From UMGS1696 sp964463375 (GTDB lineage Bacteria > Bacillota > Clostridia > Oscillospirales > CAG-272), in NCBI GenBank assembly GCA_964463375.1, contig CAYXBQ010000006.1:1-64000 (forward strand): a stretch of DNA of 64,000 nucleotides. The letters run 5' to 3'. The notes below the pieces were generated by a model, which worked only from the letters and a program-made list of their open reading frames with translations, was not told the DNA's origin and did not search any database. Positions 1 to 7,501 of this stretch are shown one piece after another; position 1 is the stretch's first letter; every line of letters starts with the position of its first letter. A program made the translations under genes and the position numbers.

Positions 1-1041
1 CTTCTTGTTCAGGTACACCTGATACTGGAAGGGGCAGGTCATGGGACGCAGGGCAAAGCATTCCTTGGTCTCGTCGTTGGGGTCGCCGATGACGAACATG
101 CCGTCCAGATAGTGATCCCAGTGGCCGGAGATCTTGTACAGCTCTCTCTTTGCCATCAGCGGGGTCTTGGTGCGCAGGTAGCCACGGCGGGTCTCCTCGT
201 CCTCGATCCATCTTTGCAGGGTGTTGATGATGTGTACGCCCTTGGGCATGATGATGGGCAGACCCTGACCCACATAGTCTACCGTGGTAAAGATCTCCAG
301 CTCCCGACCCAGCTTGTTGTGGTCACGCTTGCGGGCTTCTTCCAGAGCGGCCAGGTGCTCTGCCAGCATTTCCTTCTTGGGGAAAGCGGTGCCGTACACA
401 CGCTGTAGCATCTTGTTGTTGGAGTCCCCACGCCAGTATGCGCCGGTGCACTGGGTCAGCTTGAAGGCCTTGATGGCACCGGTGGAGAACAGGTGCGGAC
501 CGGCACACAGGTCCACGAAGTCGCCCATCTTGTAGAAGGAGATGATCTCCCCTTCCGGCAGCTCCTCGATCAGCTGCACCTTGTAGGGCTCGTTCAGCAG
601 ATGCATAAAGGCGATGGCCTCGTCCCGGGGCAGGGTGAAGCGTTCCAGCTTGGTGTTTTCCTTGACGATCTTCTTCATTTCGGCTTCCAGCTTTTCCAGC
701 ACGTCCTGGGAGAAGGTGGTCTCGGAGTCAAAGTCGTAGTAGAAGCCGTCGTCGATGGCAGGCCCGATGGTCAGCTTTGCCTCGGGGAAGAGTCTCTTCA
801 CGGCCTGTGCCAGCACGTGAGAGGCGGTATGCCAGAACACCTTTTTGCCTTCCTTATTGTCGAAGGTATAAAGCTCCACGTGGGCATCGGCGTCGAGCAC
901 ATGGGTCAGATCGACCATTTTGCCATCCACCGCACAAGCGATGACCTCACGGGAGATCAGCTCCGCTTCTTTGGCGGCATCGTAGACGGTGATGGGATTT
1001 TCAAACGAGATTTGTTTTGCGGGAAACGATACAGTAAACAT
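1..1041 (-). CDS. thrS: Threonyl-tRNA synthetase, N-terminal part (cut by window edge)
   Basis: Charges tRNA-Thr with threonine in the cytoplasm. The 347 codons visible encode a short TGS domain (about residues 1-62), the second editing domain with its HTASH zinc-type motif (about residues 75-79), and the start of the class II catalytic core (CTGAYWRGD and the later RPMTCPFQYQVYLNKK stretch). Full ThrS is about 580-640 residues, so roughly half lies outside the window. The start is fixed by AGGAGG 7 bases upstream. A T-box leader and a consensus promoter precede it, so expression should respond to uncharged tRNA-Thr. No neighbouring gene shares its transcript in the window. Confidence 0.96.
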   Translation of the reverse strand, partial: MFTVSFPAKQISFENPITVYDAAKEAELISREVIACAVDGKMVDLTHVLDADAHVELYTFDNKEGKKVFWHTASHVLAQAVKRLFPEAKLTIGPAIDDGFYYDFDSETTFSQDVLEKLEAEMKKIVKENTKLERFTLPRDEAIAFMHLLNEPYKVQLIEELPEGEIISFYKMGDFVDLCAGPHLFSTGAIKAFKLTQCTGAYWRGDSNNKMLQRVYGTAFPKKEMLAEHLAALEEARKRDHNKLGRELEIFTTVDYVGQGLPIIMPKGVHIINTLQRWIEDEETRRGYLRTKTPLMAKRELYKISGHWDHYLDGMFVIGDPNDETKECFALRPMTCPFQYQVYLNKK

Positions 1042-1134
1042 GATCGGATCCTCCTTTTGAAATGAGCAGCGGCGGTGCTTGGCTGTAGGCACGCAGTTTT
1101 CCACAGGTTTGGGGAAAAAGCGGGTCTAACGGAA

Positions 1135-1326
1135 ACAAAAAAGCACCCACGCTGACAAACTGCCAGGGGTGCAGAAGAAACTCCACACGGTTCCACCCGA
1201 GCTTTCACTTCATTTCTTATAAAAAGCCGTTTTCGTCGGCAGGGTGGTACCCCATTCGATCTGCGAGGTGCATTGCAGCGACCGCACCCTCTCTGTACGC
1301 ACATGGCTGAATGAGACAAGTCCCAT
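1135..1326 (-). promoter_or_regulatory. T-box leader of thrS (threonine)
   Basis: Read on the minus strand, the leader contains the conserved T-box GGGTGGAACCGTG (about 1185-1199) followed by a GC-rich hairpin with arms GCACCC and GGGTGC and a run of T (1135-1172), the expected antiterminator/terminator pair. The base of the presumed stem I (AGGG with CCCT) brings the triplet ACC, a threonine codon, into the specifier position at 1246-1248. T-box riboswitches bind the matching uncharged tRNA and prevent termination. The element is complete but stem I is short. The specifier assignment is an inference from pairing by eye. Confidence 0.88.
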
Positions 1327-1332
1327 GGGATT

Positions 1333-1361
1333 AGTATAGCACATTTTTTTCGCTCTGTCAA
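1333..1361 (-). promoter_or_regulatory. Promoter of thrS
   Basis: Perfect TTGACA (1356-1361) and TATACT (1333-1338) on the minus strand separated by 17 bp. Transcription would begin near 1326, just ahead of the T-box leader. Confidence 0.85.
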
Positions 1362-1419
1362 GAGGGGGCGGGAAAATAAGTTTGGAGGGTGGAGAGTGGA
1401 GAGTGAAAAGTGGGGGCGG

Positions 1420-1577
1420 CGTTTTGTCCATGGACGGGGGGCATAGTTTTGTCGTATGGTTTTTGGTATGTCCATGGACGGTATGCATAGTTAGTAGTAC
1501 GTTTCAATTTCATGTAGTGGAACACTCCACTAAGTGGAATTGAAACGTACTATTCGCTATGCCCCCGTCCATAGACA
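1420..1577. repeat. Family A repeat, head-to-head partial copies
   Basis: Two left ends of family A (the GTCCATGGACGGTATGCATAG end) face each other. The arms 1493-1509 and 1538-1554 are near-perfect reverse complements around a smaller palindrome (GTGGAACACTCCAC), making a long hairpin. The core of family A is missing. The 1342-1660 stretch holds only this repeat, a short purine-rich microsatellite near 1383-1410 and T/C-rich sequence. Confidence 0.75.
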
Positions 1578-1660
1578 AAACGAAAACCCTCACTTTTCAT
1601 TTTTCCCTCCCCCTCCCCCCATTTCTTATCTCTTATTTTTGATTTTTTTCCCATCCCCCC

Positions 1661-1688
1661 TTGACTTATGCGGAATTTTTGCTATAAT
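1661..1688 (+). promoter_or_regulatory. Promoter of the Gfo/Idh/MocA oxidoreductase
   Basis: TTGACT (1661-1666), 16-bp spacer, TATAAT (1683-1688). Transcription would start near 1695, giving a leader of about 90 bases before the start codon at 1787. Confidence 0.8.
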
Positions 1689-1786
1689 AAAGGTGAGAGA
1701 TTCCTGCCTGCGTTGTGGGAAACGATGAACAATTTTGCTGCGGAGATGTTGCTCTTTGCGGCTTTCCAATTAAGGAGTACATTGCT

Positions 1787-2833
1787 ATGAAGAAAAATGC
1801 TGCTGTGATCGGTTACGGCGGGATGGGCGGCGGCTTCCATGTGAAGCACCTGCAATCCAGCGACGTTTGTAATTTCGTGGGGATCTACGACATCGACCCC
1901 GCAAAGACTGAATTGGCTCGTTCTCGTGGCATCAAGGCCTACGATTCCAGAGAAGAGCTGCTGGCAGACCCCACCATCGATATGGTGACCGTCGCCACCC
2001 CCAACGACGTACACGAGGAGATCGCTATCGCCGCTATGGCCGCCGGTAAGCACGTCATCTCCGAAAAGCCCGTCACCCTGTCCCTGGAATCCCTGGAGCG
2101 CATGATCGCTGCCTCCAAGAAGTACGACCGCATCTTCTCCGTACACCAGAACCGCCGCTTCGACGTGGATGCACTGGCTATGAAGCAGATCCACGACTCC
2201 GGTGAGCTGGGCGAGGTCATCAACCTGGAATCCCGGATCCATGGCTCCCGTGGTATCCCCTCCGACTGGCGTGGCATCAAGCAGTACGGCGGCGGTATGC
2301 TCTACGACTGGGGTATCCACATCATCGACCAGGCCTGCATGATCTTAGGCTACGACGTAAAGTCCGTGCGCTGCTCCTTCGACCACATCACCAACAAGGA
2401 AGTGGACGACGGCTTCCAGCTGACCATCGAATACCAGAGCGGTAAGAAGGCCTACTGCGAGGTGGGTACCTACAACTTCATCGAAATGCCCCGGTTCTAC
2501 ATGCGCTGCGAAAAGGGCTCTGCCATCATCCCCCACTGGACCGTTCCTGCCCACGTGGTAAAGTGCAAGGCATGGCACGAATCCGATGTGCTGCCCGTTG
2601 TCAACGGCTCGGGACTTACCAAGACCATGGCACCCCGTGACAGCATCACCGTGGACGAATACGACATCCCGAAGCCGGTGTCCGATGTACACGACTACTA
2701 CCGCAACTTCACCAGAGCCATCGACGGTCTGGAGGAACAGATGGTGACCCACGACCAGATGCGCTGCGTGCTGAAGATCATCATGTCCGCCTTCGAATCC
2801 GTAGAACGTGGCGGCGATGCCATCGTTTGGTAA
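1787..2833 (+). CDS. Gfo/Idh/MocA family oxidoreductase
   Basis: Predicted NAD(P)-dependent sugar or polyol dehydrogenase of 348 residues, the usual family length. The Rossmann motif GYGGMGGGF lies at about residues 9-17, followed by the family's EKPVTLS segment with the conserved EKP lysine (about residue 95) and the C-terminal alpha/beta domain with DWGIHIID (about residues 180-187), which contributes the catalytic histidine in relatives. An ATG 72 bases upstream is in frame, but AAGGAG at 1772-1777 places the start at 1787. It stands alone behind its own promoter. The substrate cannot be told from sequence. Confidence 0.92.
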   Translation: MKKNAAVIGYGGMGGGFHVKHLQSSDVCNFVGIYDIDPAKTELARSRGIKAYDSREELLADPTIDMVTVATPNDVHEEIAIAAMAAGKHVISEKPVTLSLESLERMIAASKKYDRIFSVHQNRRFDVDALAMKQIHDSGELGEVINLESRIHGSRGIPSDWRGIKQYGGGMLYDWGIHIIDQACMILGYDVKSVRCSFDHITNKEVDDGFQLTIEYQSGKKAYCEVGTYNFIEMPRFYMRCEKGSAIIPHWTVPAHVVKCKAWHESDVLPVVNGSGLTKTMAPRDSITVDEYDIPKPVSDVHDYYRNFTRAIDGLEEQMVTHDQMRCVLKIIMSAFESVERGGDAIVW

Positions 2834-2853
2834 TACTATAGGATAACAATAGT

Positions 2854-2898
2854 AAGAGACAAGATATACTGTGAAGCAGACGGTAGGTCTTGTCTCTT
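2854..2898 (+). terminator. Inverted repeat after the oxidoreductase
   Basis: A perfect 10-bp stem (AAGAGACAAG at 2854-2863 with CTTGTCTCTT at 2889-2898) and a 25-base loop. It could terminate the upstream transcript or be an operator for the small gene that follows. There is no proper run of T, so the terminator call is tentative. Confidence 0.4.
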
Positions 2899-2920
2899 AT
2901 GCTTTTGTGGGAGAGGATTT

Positions 2921-3085
2921 ATGAAGAAGAAGGAGATCAGTCCCAAAACGGAAGAAGTGGGAGAAGCAGAAGAGATCCCCAATGCGGAGACGATAGCAGC
3001 GATTCGAGAAGCAGACGAAGGCAAAACGATCGGTCCGTTCCATTCGGTAGAGGAACTTATGGAGTCGCTGAATGCTGACGATTGA
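2921..3085 (+). pseudogene. RelB/DinJ-like antitoxin, C-terminal remnant
   Basis: A 54-codon frame with GGGAGAGG upstream. Its second half (IPNAETIAAIREADEG, then FHSVEELMESLNADD) resembles the toxin-binding tail of RelB/DinJ-type antitoxins. The N-terminal ribbon-helix-helix DNA-binding part, which makes RelB proteins about 80-100 residues, is absent; the first 18 residues are only Lys/Glu-rich. No toxin gene follows; family B repeat sequence begins about 75 bases later. I read it as a decayed or solitary antitoxin. It could also be a genuine short protein of another kind. Confidence 0.45.
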
Positions 3086-3159
3086 TTTTGGTTTTTGTGC
3101 CACCCTACACAGGTTGGGTTGACGGACGGGATGCGGAACAAAATAGTGGTGTTAGGCTG

Positions 3160-3575
3160 ACGTACCGTCAACAGATACACGAATGTAGATTTGCACCCAA
3201 ACGAAATTCCACTTTTCCTGCACCGCACTACATACACCGGCGGGCAGCTCTATCACAAAACCAAGGTCGAGCTTGACCGCTCTACTACTTAGCCCAAACA
3301 AAGCGGAGCGCCGTACGGTATACCTCCTCTTTTCGCTGCTGTACCCCCCACCTCTGCACCCAAACGTCCCGAAACCGTACGCCACGGCTGTCAGCTAAGA
3401 AACGCTCTGCCTGCACAAACTATATGTCAGCGCACCCCTTTCCAAAAGCTTTGCGGAGCTTTCTCGAAAGCGACCGTCTCTCCACCCGAACGACGAGGAT
3501 TACTATCGTAACCTCAGGATTACTATCGTAACCTCAGGATTACTACCGTAACCTCCGTACTACTCCCTCCAAAAC
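3160..3575 (+). repeat. Family B repeat, copy 1
   Basis: About 410 bp shared in order with 10575-10940 and 21955-22430. Shared blocks include GATACACGAATGTAG, CACTACATACACCGGCG, CTATCACAAAACCAAGG, GCGGAGCGCCGTACGGTATA and CTTTCTCGAAAGCGACCGTC. It is preceded at about 3110-3140 by a family A end. It finishes in CGTACTACT, immediately before the cinA ribosome binding site. No open frame is conserved between copies. Confidence 0.75.
3496..3555 (+). repeat. Three tandem 20-bp units inside family B copy 1
   Basis: AGGATTACTATCGTAACCTC occurs at 3496-3515 and 3516-3535, with a one-base variant at 3536-3555. Copy 3 of family B has a single diverged unit near 22395. Confidence 0.9.
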
Positions 3576-3602
3576 AACAAAAAAAGGAGCCAAAGAAAAA
3601 CC

Positions 3603-4904
3603 ATGTCCAATACAATATGCGAGATCCTGGCAGTGGGAACAGAGCTGCTGCTGGGGGATATCGTCAATACCGACGCAGCATTCGTGGCGGGACGACTGGC
3701 AGCATTGGGCTTTTCGTCCTACCGGCAAACCGTCGTGGGCGATAACGACCACCGCCTCGGCGACGCCATCCGAGAAGCCTTCGGCCGTGCCGATATCCTC
3801 GTCCTCACCGGCGGGCTGGGTCCCACCTGCGACGACATCACCAAAAAATCCGTGGCAGAGACCTTCGGCTTGCCCCTGGAAATGCATGAGCCCACCCGCC
3901 ACGACATCGAGTCCTTCTTCCGAGAACGGGGCAGAGTCATGACCGAAAATAACCTCGCCCAAGCCATGCTCCCCAAGGGCTGCACCGTCTTTGCCAACGA
4001 CTGGGGTACCGCTCCCGGTTGCGCCGTCGTCGGTACGCCGAAGGGCTTCACAGACGAAAAAATCGCCATCCTGCTGCCCGGTCCACCCTCCGAGTGCGAA
4101 CCTATGTTCGTAGAGCGTGTGGAGCCCTGGCTGGCAGCCCGCTCCGGCTATACCATCCACAGCCTGAACCTGCACCTGTACGGCATCGGCGAAAGCGGGG
4201 CAGAAGCTATACTGCGCCCCATCATGGAGTCCTCCACAAACCCCACCGTGGCTCCCTATGCCTGCGAACACGAGGTGCGCATCCGCATCACCGCACGGGG
4301 CACATCGGCGGACGAGTGTGAACATATGTGCGAAGACATGGCAGAGAAGATCGCCGCCACGGAGGCAGGGCAGTACATCTACACCCGCTCCGTGACCCCC
4401 TGGGAGGCCAAAAACGCCACGGTCCTTGCCCTGATCGACACCCTGCGCCGGCACCACAAGACCATCGCCGCCGCCGAAAGCTGTACCGCCGGCATGCTCT
4501 GTAGCCGGATCGGCGATATCCCCGGTGCCTCGGACGTGCTGTACGGCGGCGTGGTGTCCTATGCCAACGAGGTGAAGGAGCACGTGCTGGGCGTGCCTGC
4601 CGAGGTGCTTGCCACGGTGGGTGCCGTGTCGGAGCCTTGTGCGGCGGCCATGGCAGAGGGCGTGCGCCGGATCACGGGAGCGGACATCGGCATAGCGGTG
4701 ACAGGCATCGCCGGTCCCGGTGGCGGCACCCCGGACAAGCCGGTGGGCACGGTGTGCTTCGGCTACGCAGACGAAAACGGCACCACCACGGAAACGGTCC
4801 AGTTCGGCCACAAATCCGACCGAGCCAAGGTGCGCCGCCTGACCGTAGCCCGTGCCATGCTGCACGTGATTTTAAGTCAGCCACCCAAGCAAGTTGGGAA
4901 ATAA
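3603..4904 (+). CDS. cinA: CinA family protein (nicotinamide-nucleotide amidase)
   Basis: 433 residues, the full two-domain form. The N-terminal molybdopterin-binding-like domain (about residues 1-170) carries VGTELLLGDIVNTDA and LTGGLGPTCDDITK. The C-terminal CinA domain (about 270-425) carries AAAESCTAGMLCSRIGDIPG and VTGIAGPGGGTPDKPVGTV. The C-terminal domain deamidates nicotinamide mononucleotide for pyridine-nucleotide salvage; the N-terminal domain acts as an ADP-ribose pyrophosphatase in some relatives. In Firmicutes cinA often sits beside recA, but here it is alone between repeat islands. AAAAGGAG 13 bases upstream supports the start. No promoter is obvious; family B copy 1 occupies the upstream region. 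Confidence 0.95.
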   Translation: MSNTICEILAVGTELLLGDIVNTDAAFVAGRLAALGFSSYRQTVVGDNDHRLGDAIREAFGRADILVLTGGLGPTCDDITKKSVAETFGLPLEMHEPTRHDIESFFRERGRVMTENNLAQAMLPKGCTVFANDWGTAPGCAVVGTPKGFTDEKIAILLPGPPSECEPMFVERVEPWLAARSGYTIHSLNLHLYGIGESGAEAILRPIMESSTNPTVAPYACEHEVRIRITARGTSADECEHMCEDMAEKIAATEAGQYIYTRSVTPWEAKNATVLALIDTLRRHHKTIAAAESCTAGMLCSRIGDIPGASDVLYGGVVSYANEVKEHVLGVPAEVLATVGAVSEPCAAAMAEGVRRITGADIGIAVTGIAGPGGGTPDKPVGTVCFGYADENGTTTETVQFGHKSDRAKVRRLTVARAMLHVILSQPPKQVGK

Positions 4905-4919
4905 GTGGTGCGGAGCGTT

Positions 4920-5115
4920 TAGAGTTGAGAGTGGAGTTTTATCCGTTGACGGTATGGAATTGCGGTTGTTTTGTTTCTTTTGGTGTATCCGTTGACGGGA
5001 TGCATAGCGAATAGGAGGTTTCTTTTGCCTCGTGGCGTTGCGACTGGCTCGATTTCCACGTAGTGGAATATCGGTAGGACATGCGTACCCACACGTAATA
5101 TTCTAACCAATACGT
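4920..5115 (+). repeat. Family A repeat, copy 2, with an inserted palindrome
   Basis: Family A core in plus orientation (GTTGACGGGATGCATAGCGA to CACACGTAATATTC). A 24-bp palindromic segment at 5050-5073 (CGATTTCCACGTAGTGGAAT and four more bases) interrupts the core after GACTGGCT. The same 24 bp occurs inverted inside family B copy 3 at 22091-22114. Confidence 0.85.
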
Positions 5116-5290
5116 TCGTTCGGTTGACGGACGGGATGGACGGTTTTATTCGTGCGGCTTTGGTTTGGCTGACGGACGGTAAGCATAGCGAATAGGAAGT
5201 TTCTTTTTCCACGCGGCGTTGCGACTGGCTTAGTAGGGAATGCATCCCACACGTAATATTCTAACCAATACGTTCGTTTGGTTGACGGAC
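5116..5290 (+). repeat. Family A repeat, copy 3
   Basis: Near-identical to copy 2 without the inserted palindrome (GGTAAGCATAGCGAATAGG to CACACGTAATATTCTAACC). Copies 2 and 3 are direct neighbours and share the same flank GTTCGKTTGGTTGACGGACG. Confidence 0.85.
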
Positions 5291-5324
5291 GGGATCTTCC
5301 AACCAAAACGATATTGTCGCAAGC

Positions 5325-5480
5325 CAAACAAACGCTTTCGATAGCATATTACGTGTGGGACGCATGTCCTACTCAGCTTCACCAACGCCGCGAGGAAAAA
5401 AACGTACTACTAACTATGCCCCCCGTCAACGGACGCACCAAAACCCATACGCTAAAACTATGCCCCCCGTCAGCGGATAG
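5325..5480 (-). repeat. Family A repeat, copy 4 (inverted)
   Basis: Reads TTCGATAGCATATTACGTGT through AACGCCGCGAGG to CTATGCCCCCCGTCAACGG, the reverse complement of copies 2 and 3, then a short end-only duplicate (ACTATGCCCCCCGTCAGCGG). The 4905-5578 interval contains only copies 2-4 and the microsatellite below. Confidence 0.85.
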
Positions 5481-5496
5481 ACAAACGCCCCATCAC

Positions 5497-5546
5497 TCCA
5501 ACCTCCACCCTCCAAACTCCACCCTCCACCCTCCACCCTCCCCAAA
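5497..5546. repeat. Family D microsatellite (CTCCACCCTCCA type)
   Basis: Runs of CTCCAMCCTCCA-like units. The opposite strand reads GGAGGGTGGAG, matching the purine-rich tracts at 1383-1410, 10313-10340, 13133-13205, 17925-17980 and 21738-21765, nearly all beside family A copies. Confidence 0.7.
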
Positions 5547-5578
5547 AACCACAAACATCAAAAAGGAGAATCACCACC

Positions 5579-7039
5579 ATGCAGAAGACCATCACGCTGC
5601 TTCTTTTGGCAGCTATGCTGACAGGCACCCTTGCGGCCTGCGGACAGACCGAAAACGAAACCACTGCCGGTGCCGGTACAACTGCCACAAATGTAGACAC
5701 CACGCCGGAGACCGAAGAGACCACCCTGCTGGAGGGCCTGCCCACCGCCGACTACGCCGGTGCCGATTTCCGGGTGTATGGGGCACAAGGCATCAACGGT
5801 CTCGAGCTGCCCACCACCATCCAGTTTTCCGTGGGGGAGACCACCGGGGAGGTCGTGAACGACACCCTGTTCGCCCGCAAGGCCTTTATCGAGGATCACT
5901 TCAACGTGGCTATGACGGAGATCATCGAGGAGGCAGGGTATGTGGATCCCAACAAGGTGCTGAAGCAGGTGCAGGCGGGAGACACCAGCTTTGAGATGTT
6001 CTATGCGGACATCGCCGCACAGGGCTATCCGCTTGCCATCGGCGGCGGGCTCCATCCCTTCAATACGGTGGAAAACGTCCAACTCGACCAGATCTATTGG
6101 GAGCAAAAGGGCATCGAAGCCCTGACCATCGGCGAAAAGCTGTTCTTCCCGGTAGGCCCCATCACGCCTCGGTTCTACGGCTCTGCCTATGTCATTCTGT
6201 TCAACCAGGATATGGCGACCGAGGAAGGTCTGCCGGACTTCTATTCCATGGTATCGGAAGGGGAATGGACCTTTGATGTGATGATCGAGTGCGCACGGCA
6301 GGTCACTACGGATACGGACGGTGACGGCAAGCTGACAGACAACGACCGGATCGGTCTGGGCTACGAGGTGCTGACCCCGGAGGCCACCATGTTCGGCTTT
6401 GGCTACCACTATGTGGAAAACGTGGATGGCAAGCTGCGGGTCATGCTGGATGACGAACACCTGATCAGTGCTATGCAAAAGATGGCGGCCTTCCTGCAAG
6501 AGGATTGCTGCGTGTGGTTCCATGGCGGCGGCAAATATGACGAAGTGAAGATGTACACGGAGGGCAACCTGCTGTTCTACAACCCCTGTACCTTCTGCCT
6601 TGCGGATTTCCGGGAGCTGGACTACGAATACGGCATCCTGCCCATGCCCAAGGAGAACAACGAGCAGCCGGAATACATCGTATACGGGCAGCCCTGGGCG
6701 ATCGCATGCCCCTACATTCCGGTGACCGTGACCGGCGAGACATTGTCCATGACCGGTATGCTGGTAGACGCCATGGCGGCATACGGCTACGAGGAGGTGC
6801 GTCCGGCGGTGTTTGAAAACGTGATCCAGGCAAAGGGGACGAGAAACGAGCAGTCCGCCGCCATCATCGAGGACGTATTCCAGAACATCACCTTTGACCT
6901 TTCCTCCTGCGTAGGTCTGAACGTAGCAGATGGCTACTTCACCAGCAAGCTGGGCACGATAGAGATCACCACCCAATACGCCGCCAAAAAGGAATCCATG
7001 GCAAACCAGCTGGCAGAAGTGGAATCCAAGCTCGGCTGA
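5579..7039 (+). CDS. Extracellular solute-binding lipoprotein (family 1-like)
   Basis: 486 residues with a lipoprotein signal: a Leu/Ala-rich hydrophobic core and the lipobox LAAC with Cys at about residue 21, followed by a Thr/Glu-rich linker. The mature part resembles sugar-type ABC substrate-binding proteins (for example DTDGDGKLTDNDRIGLGYEV in the middle, WTFDVMIECARQV, and AAYGYEEVRPAVFENVIQAK near the end). It should sit on the outer face of the membrane and capture a ligand, probably an oligosaccharide (inference). No permease or ATPase gene is nearby, so the transporter partner must be elsewhere. AAAAGGAG precedes the start. Confidence 0.85.
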   Translation: MQKTITLLLLAAMLTGTLAACGQTENETTAGAGTTATNVDTTPETEETTLLEGLPTADYAGADFRVYGAQGINGLELPTTIQFSVGETTGEVVNDTLFARKAFIEDHFNVAMTEIIEEAGYVDPNKVLKQVQAGDTSFEMFYADIAAQGYPLAIGGGLHPFNTVENVQLDQIYWEQKGIEALTIGEKLFFPVGPITPRFYGSAYVILFNQDMATEEGLPDFYSMVSEGEWTFDVMIECARQVTTDTDGDGKLTDNDRIGLGYEVLTPEATMFGFGYHYVENVDGKLRVMLDDEHLISAMQKMAAFLQEDCCVWFHGGGKYDEVKMYTEGNLLFYNPCTFCLADFRELDYEYGILPMPKENNEQPEYIVYGQPWAIACPYIPVTVTGETLSMTGMLVDAMAAYGYEEVRPAVFENVIQAKGTRNEQSAAIIEDVFQNITFDLSSCVGLNVADGYFTSKLGTIEITTQYAAKKESMANQLAEVESKLG

Positions 7040-7060
7040 TCCTGCGCTCCCTATATCCAA

Positions 7061-7103
7061 CAAAAAAATGTACAAGCTGTATGAAACTTGTACATTTTTC
7101 TTT
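7061..7103 (+). terminator. Terminator of the solute-binding lipoprotein
   Basis: Stem AAAAATGTACAAG (ending 7076) with CTTGTACATTTTT (7087-7099), 10-base loop, followed by CTTTTTG. The A/T ends make it potentially bidirectional. Confidence 0.85.
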
Positions 7104-7124
7104 TTGCAATATTATGTGGGTTTT

Positions 7125-7300
7125 TGGTTTGGTTTTCGTTTGTTGACGGACGGTATGGATGGTTTTTTCGTGCGTTTTTTTCGTTTTGTCCACGGACGGT
7201 AAGCATAGCGAATAGTACGTTTCTTTTTCCACGTGGCGTTCGTGTAGGCTTAGTAGGACATGCGTCCCACACGTAATATTCTATCTAAAACATTTGTTTG
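7125..7300 (+). repeat. Family A repeat, copy 5
   Basis: GTCCACGGACGGTAAGCATAG through CACACGTAATATTCTATC. The centre has a variant (CACGTGGCGTTCGTGTAGGC). Confidence 0.85.
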
Positions 7301-7314
7301 GGCATATACCCTGA

Positions 7315-7490
7315 ATGTCTGTGGGGAACCGCCTTTCCAAACGTCCGTAGGGAACCGCACATGCATGTGCCCTTGACCGTTCCGTGCGGTAGCCATCGTG
7401 ATGGAAAAGGTTTTTGTTTGTCCACGGACGGTACACACCAAAACCCATATGCTAAAACCACGCCCCCGTCCATGGCCAAACGAACGCCCA
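7315..7490. repeat. Mixed family C and family A remnants
   Basis: Family C-like pieces (GTGGGGAACCGCC, GTAGGGAACCGCAC, TTGACCGTTCCGTGCGGTAG at 7315-7394) are followed by two family A ends facing each other (GTCCACGGACGGTACACACC and CCCGTCCATGGCC, 7420-7478). Nothing else is seen between 7104 and the stop codon at 7502. Confidence 0.65.
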
Positions 7491-7501
7491 CACGCCAGTT
7501 C

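Noticed and set aside
1715..1786. N-terminal extension of the Gfo/Idh/MocA protein
   Set aside because: The extra 24 residues do not match the family, and AAGGAG stands before the internal ATG at 1787.
3543..4865. Long open frame of 440 codons on the strand opposite cinA
   Set aside because: It is the reverse-strand shadow of a confidently identified gene; its translation is His/Gly/Val-rich low-complexity with no motif and no ribosome binding site.
4905..5480. Several short frames of 60-110 codons inside family A repeats, with a recurring LFAM/VNG-type peptide
   Set aside because: They follow the repeat rather than a gene, occur in different frames in different copies and lack ribosome binding sites.
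5558..7075. Open frame of 505 codons opposite the solute-binding lipoprotein
   Set aside because: Shadow frame caused by high GC at third positions; the plus strand has a lipobox, a ribosome binding site and a terminator.
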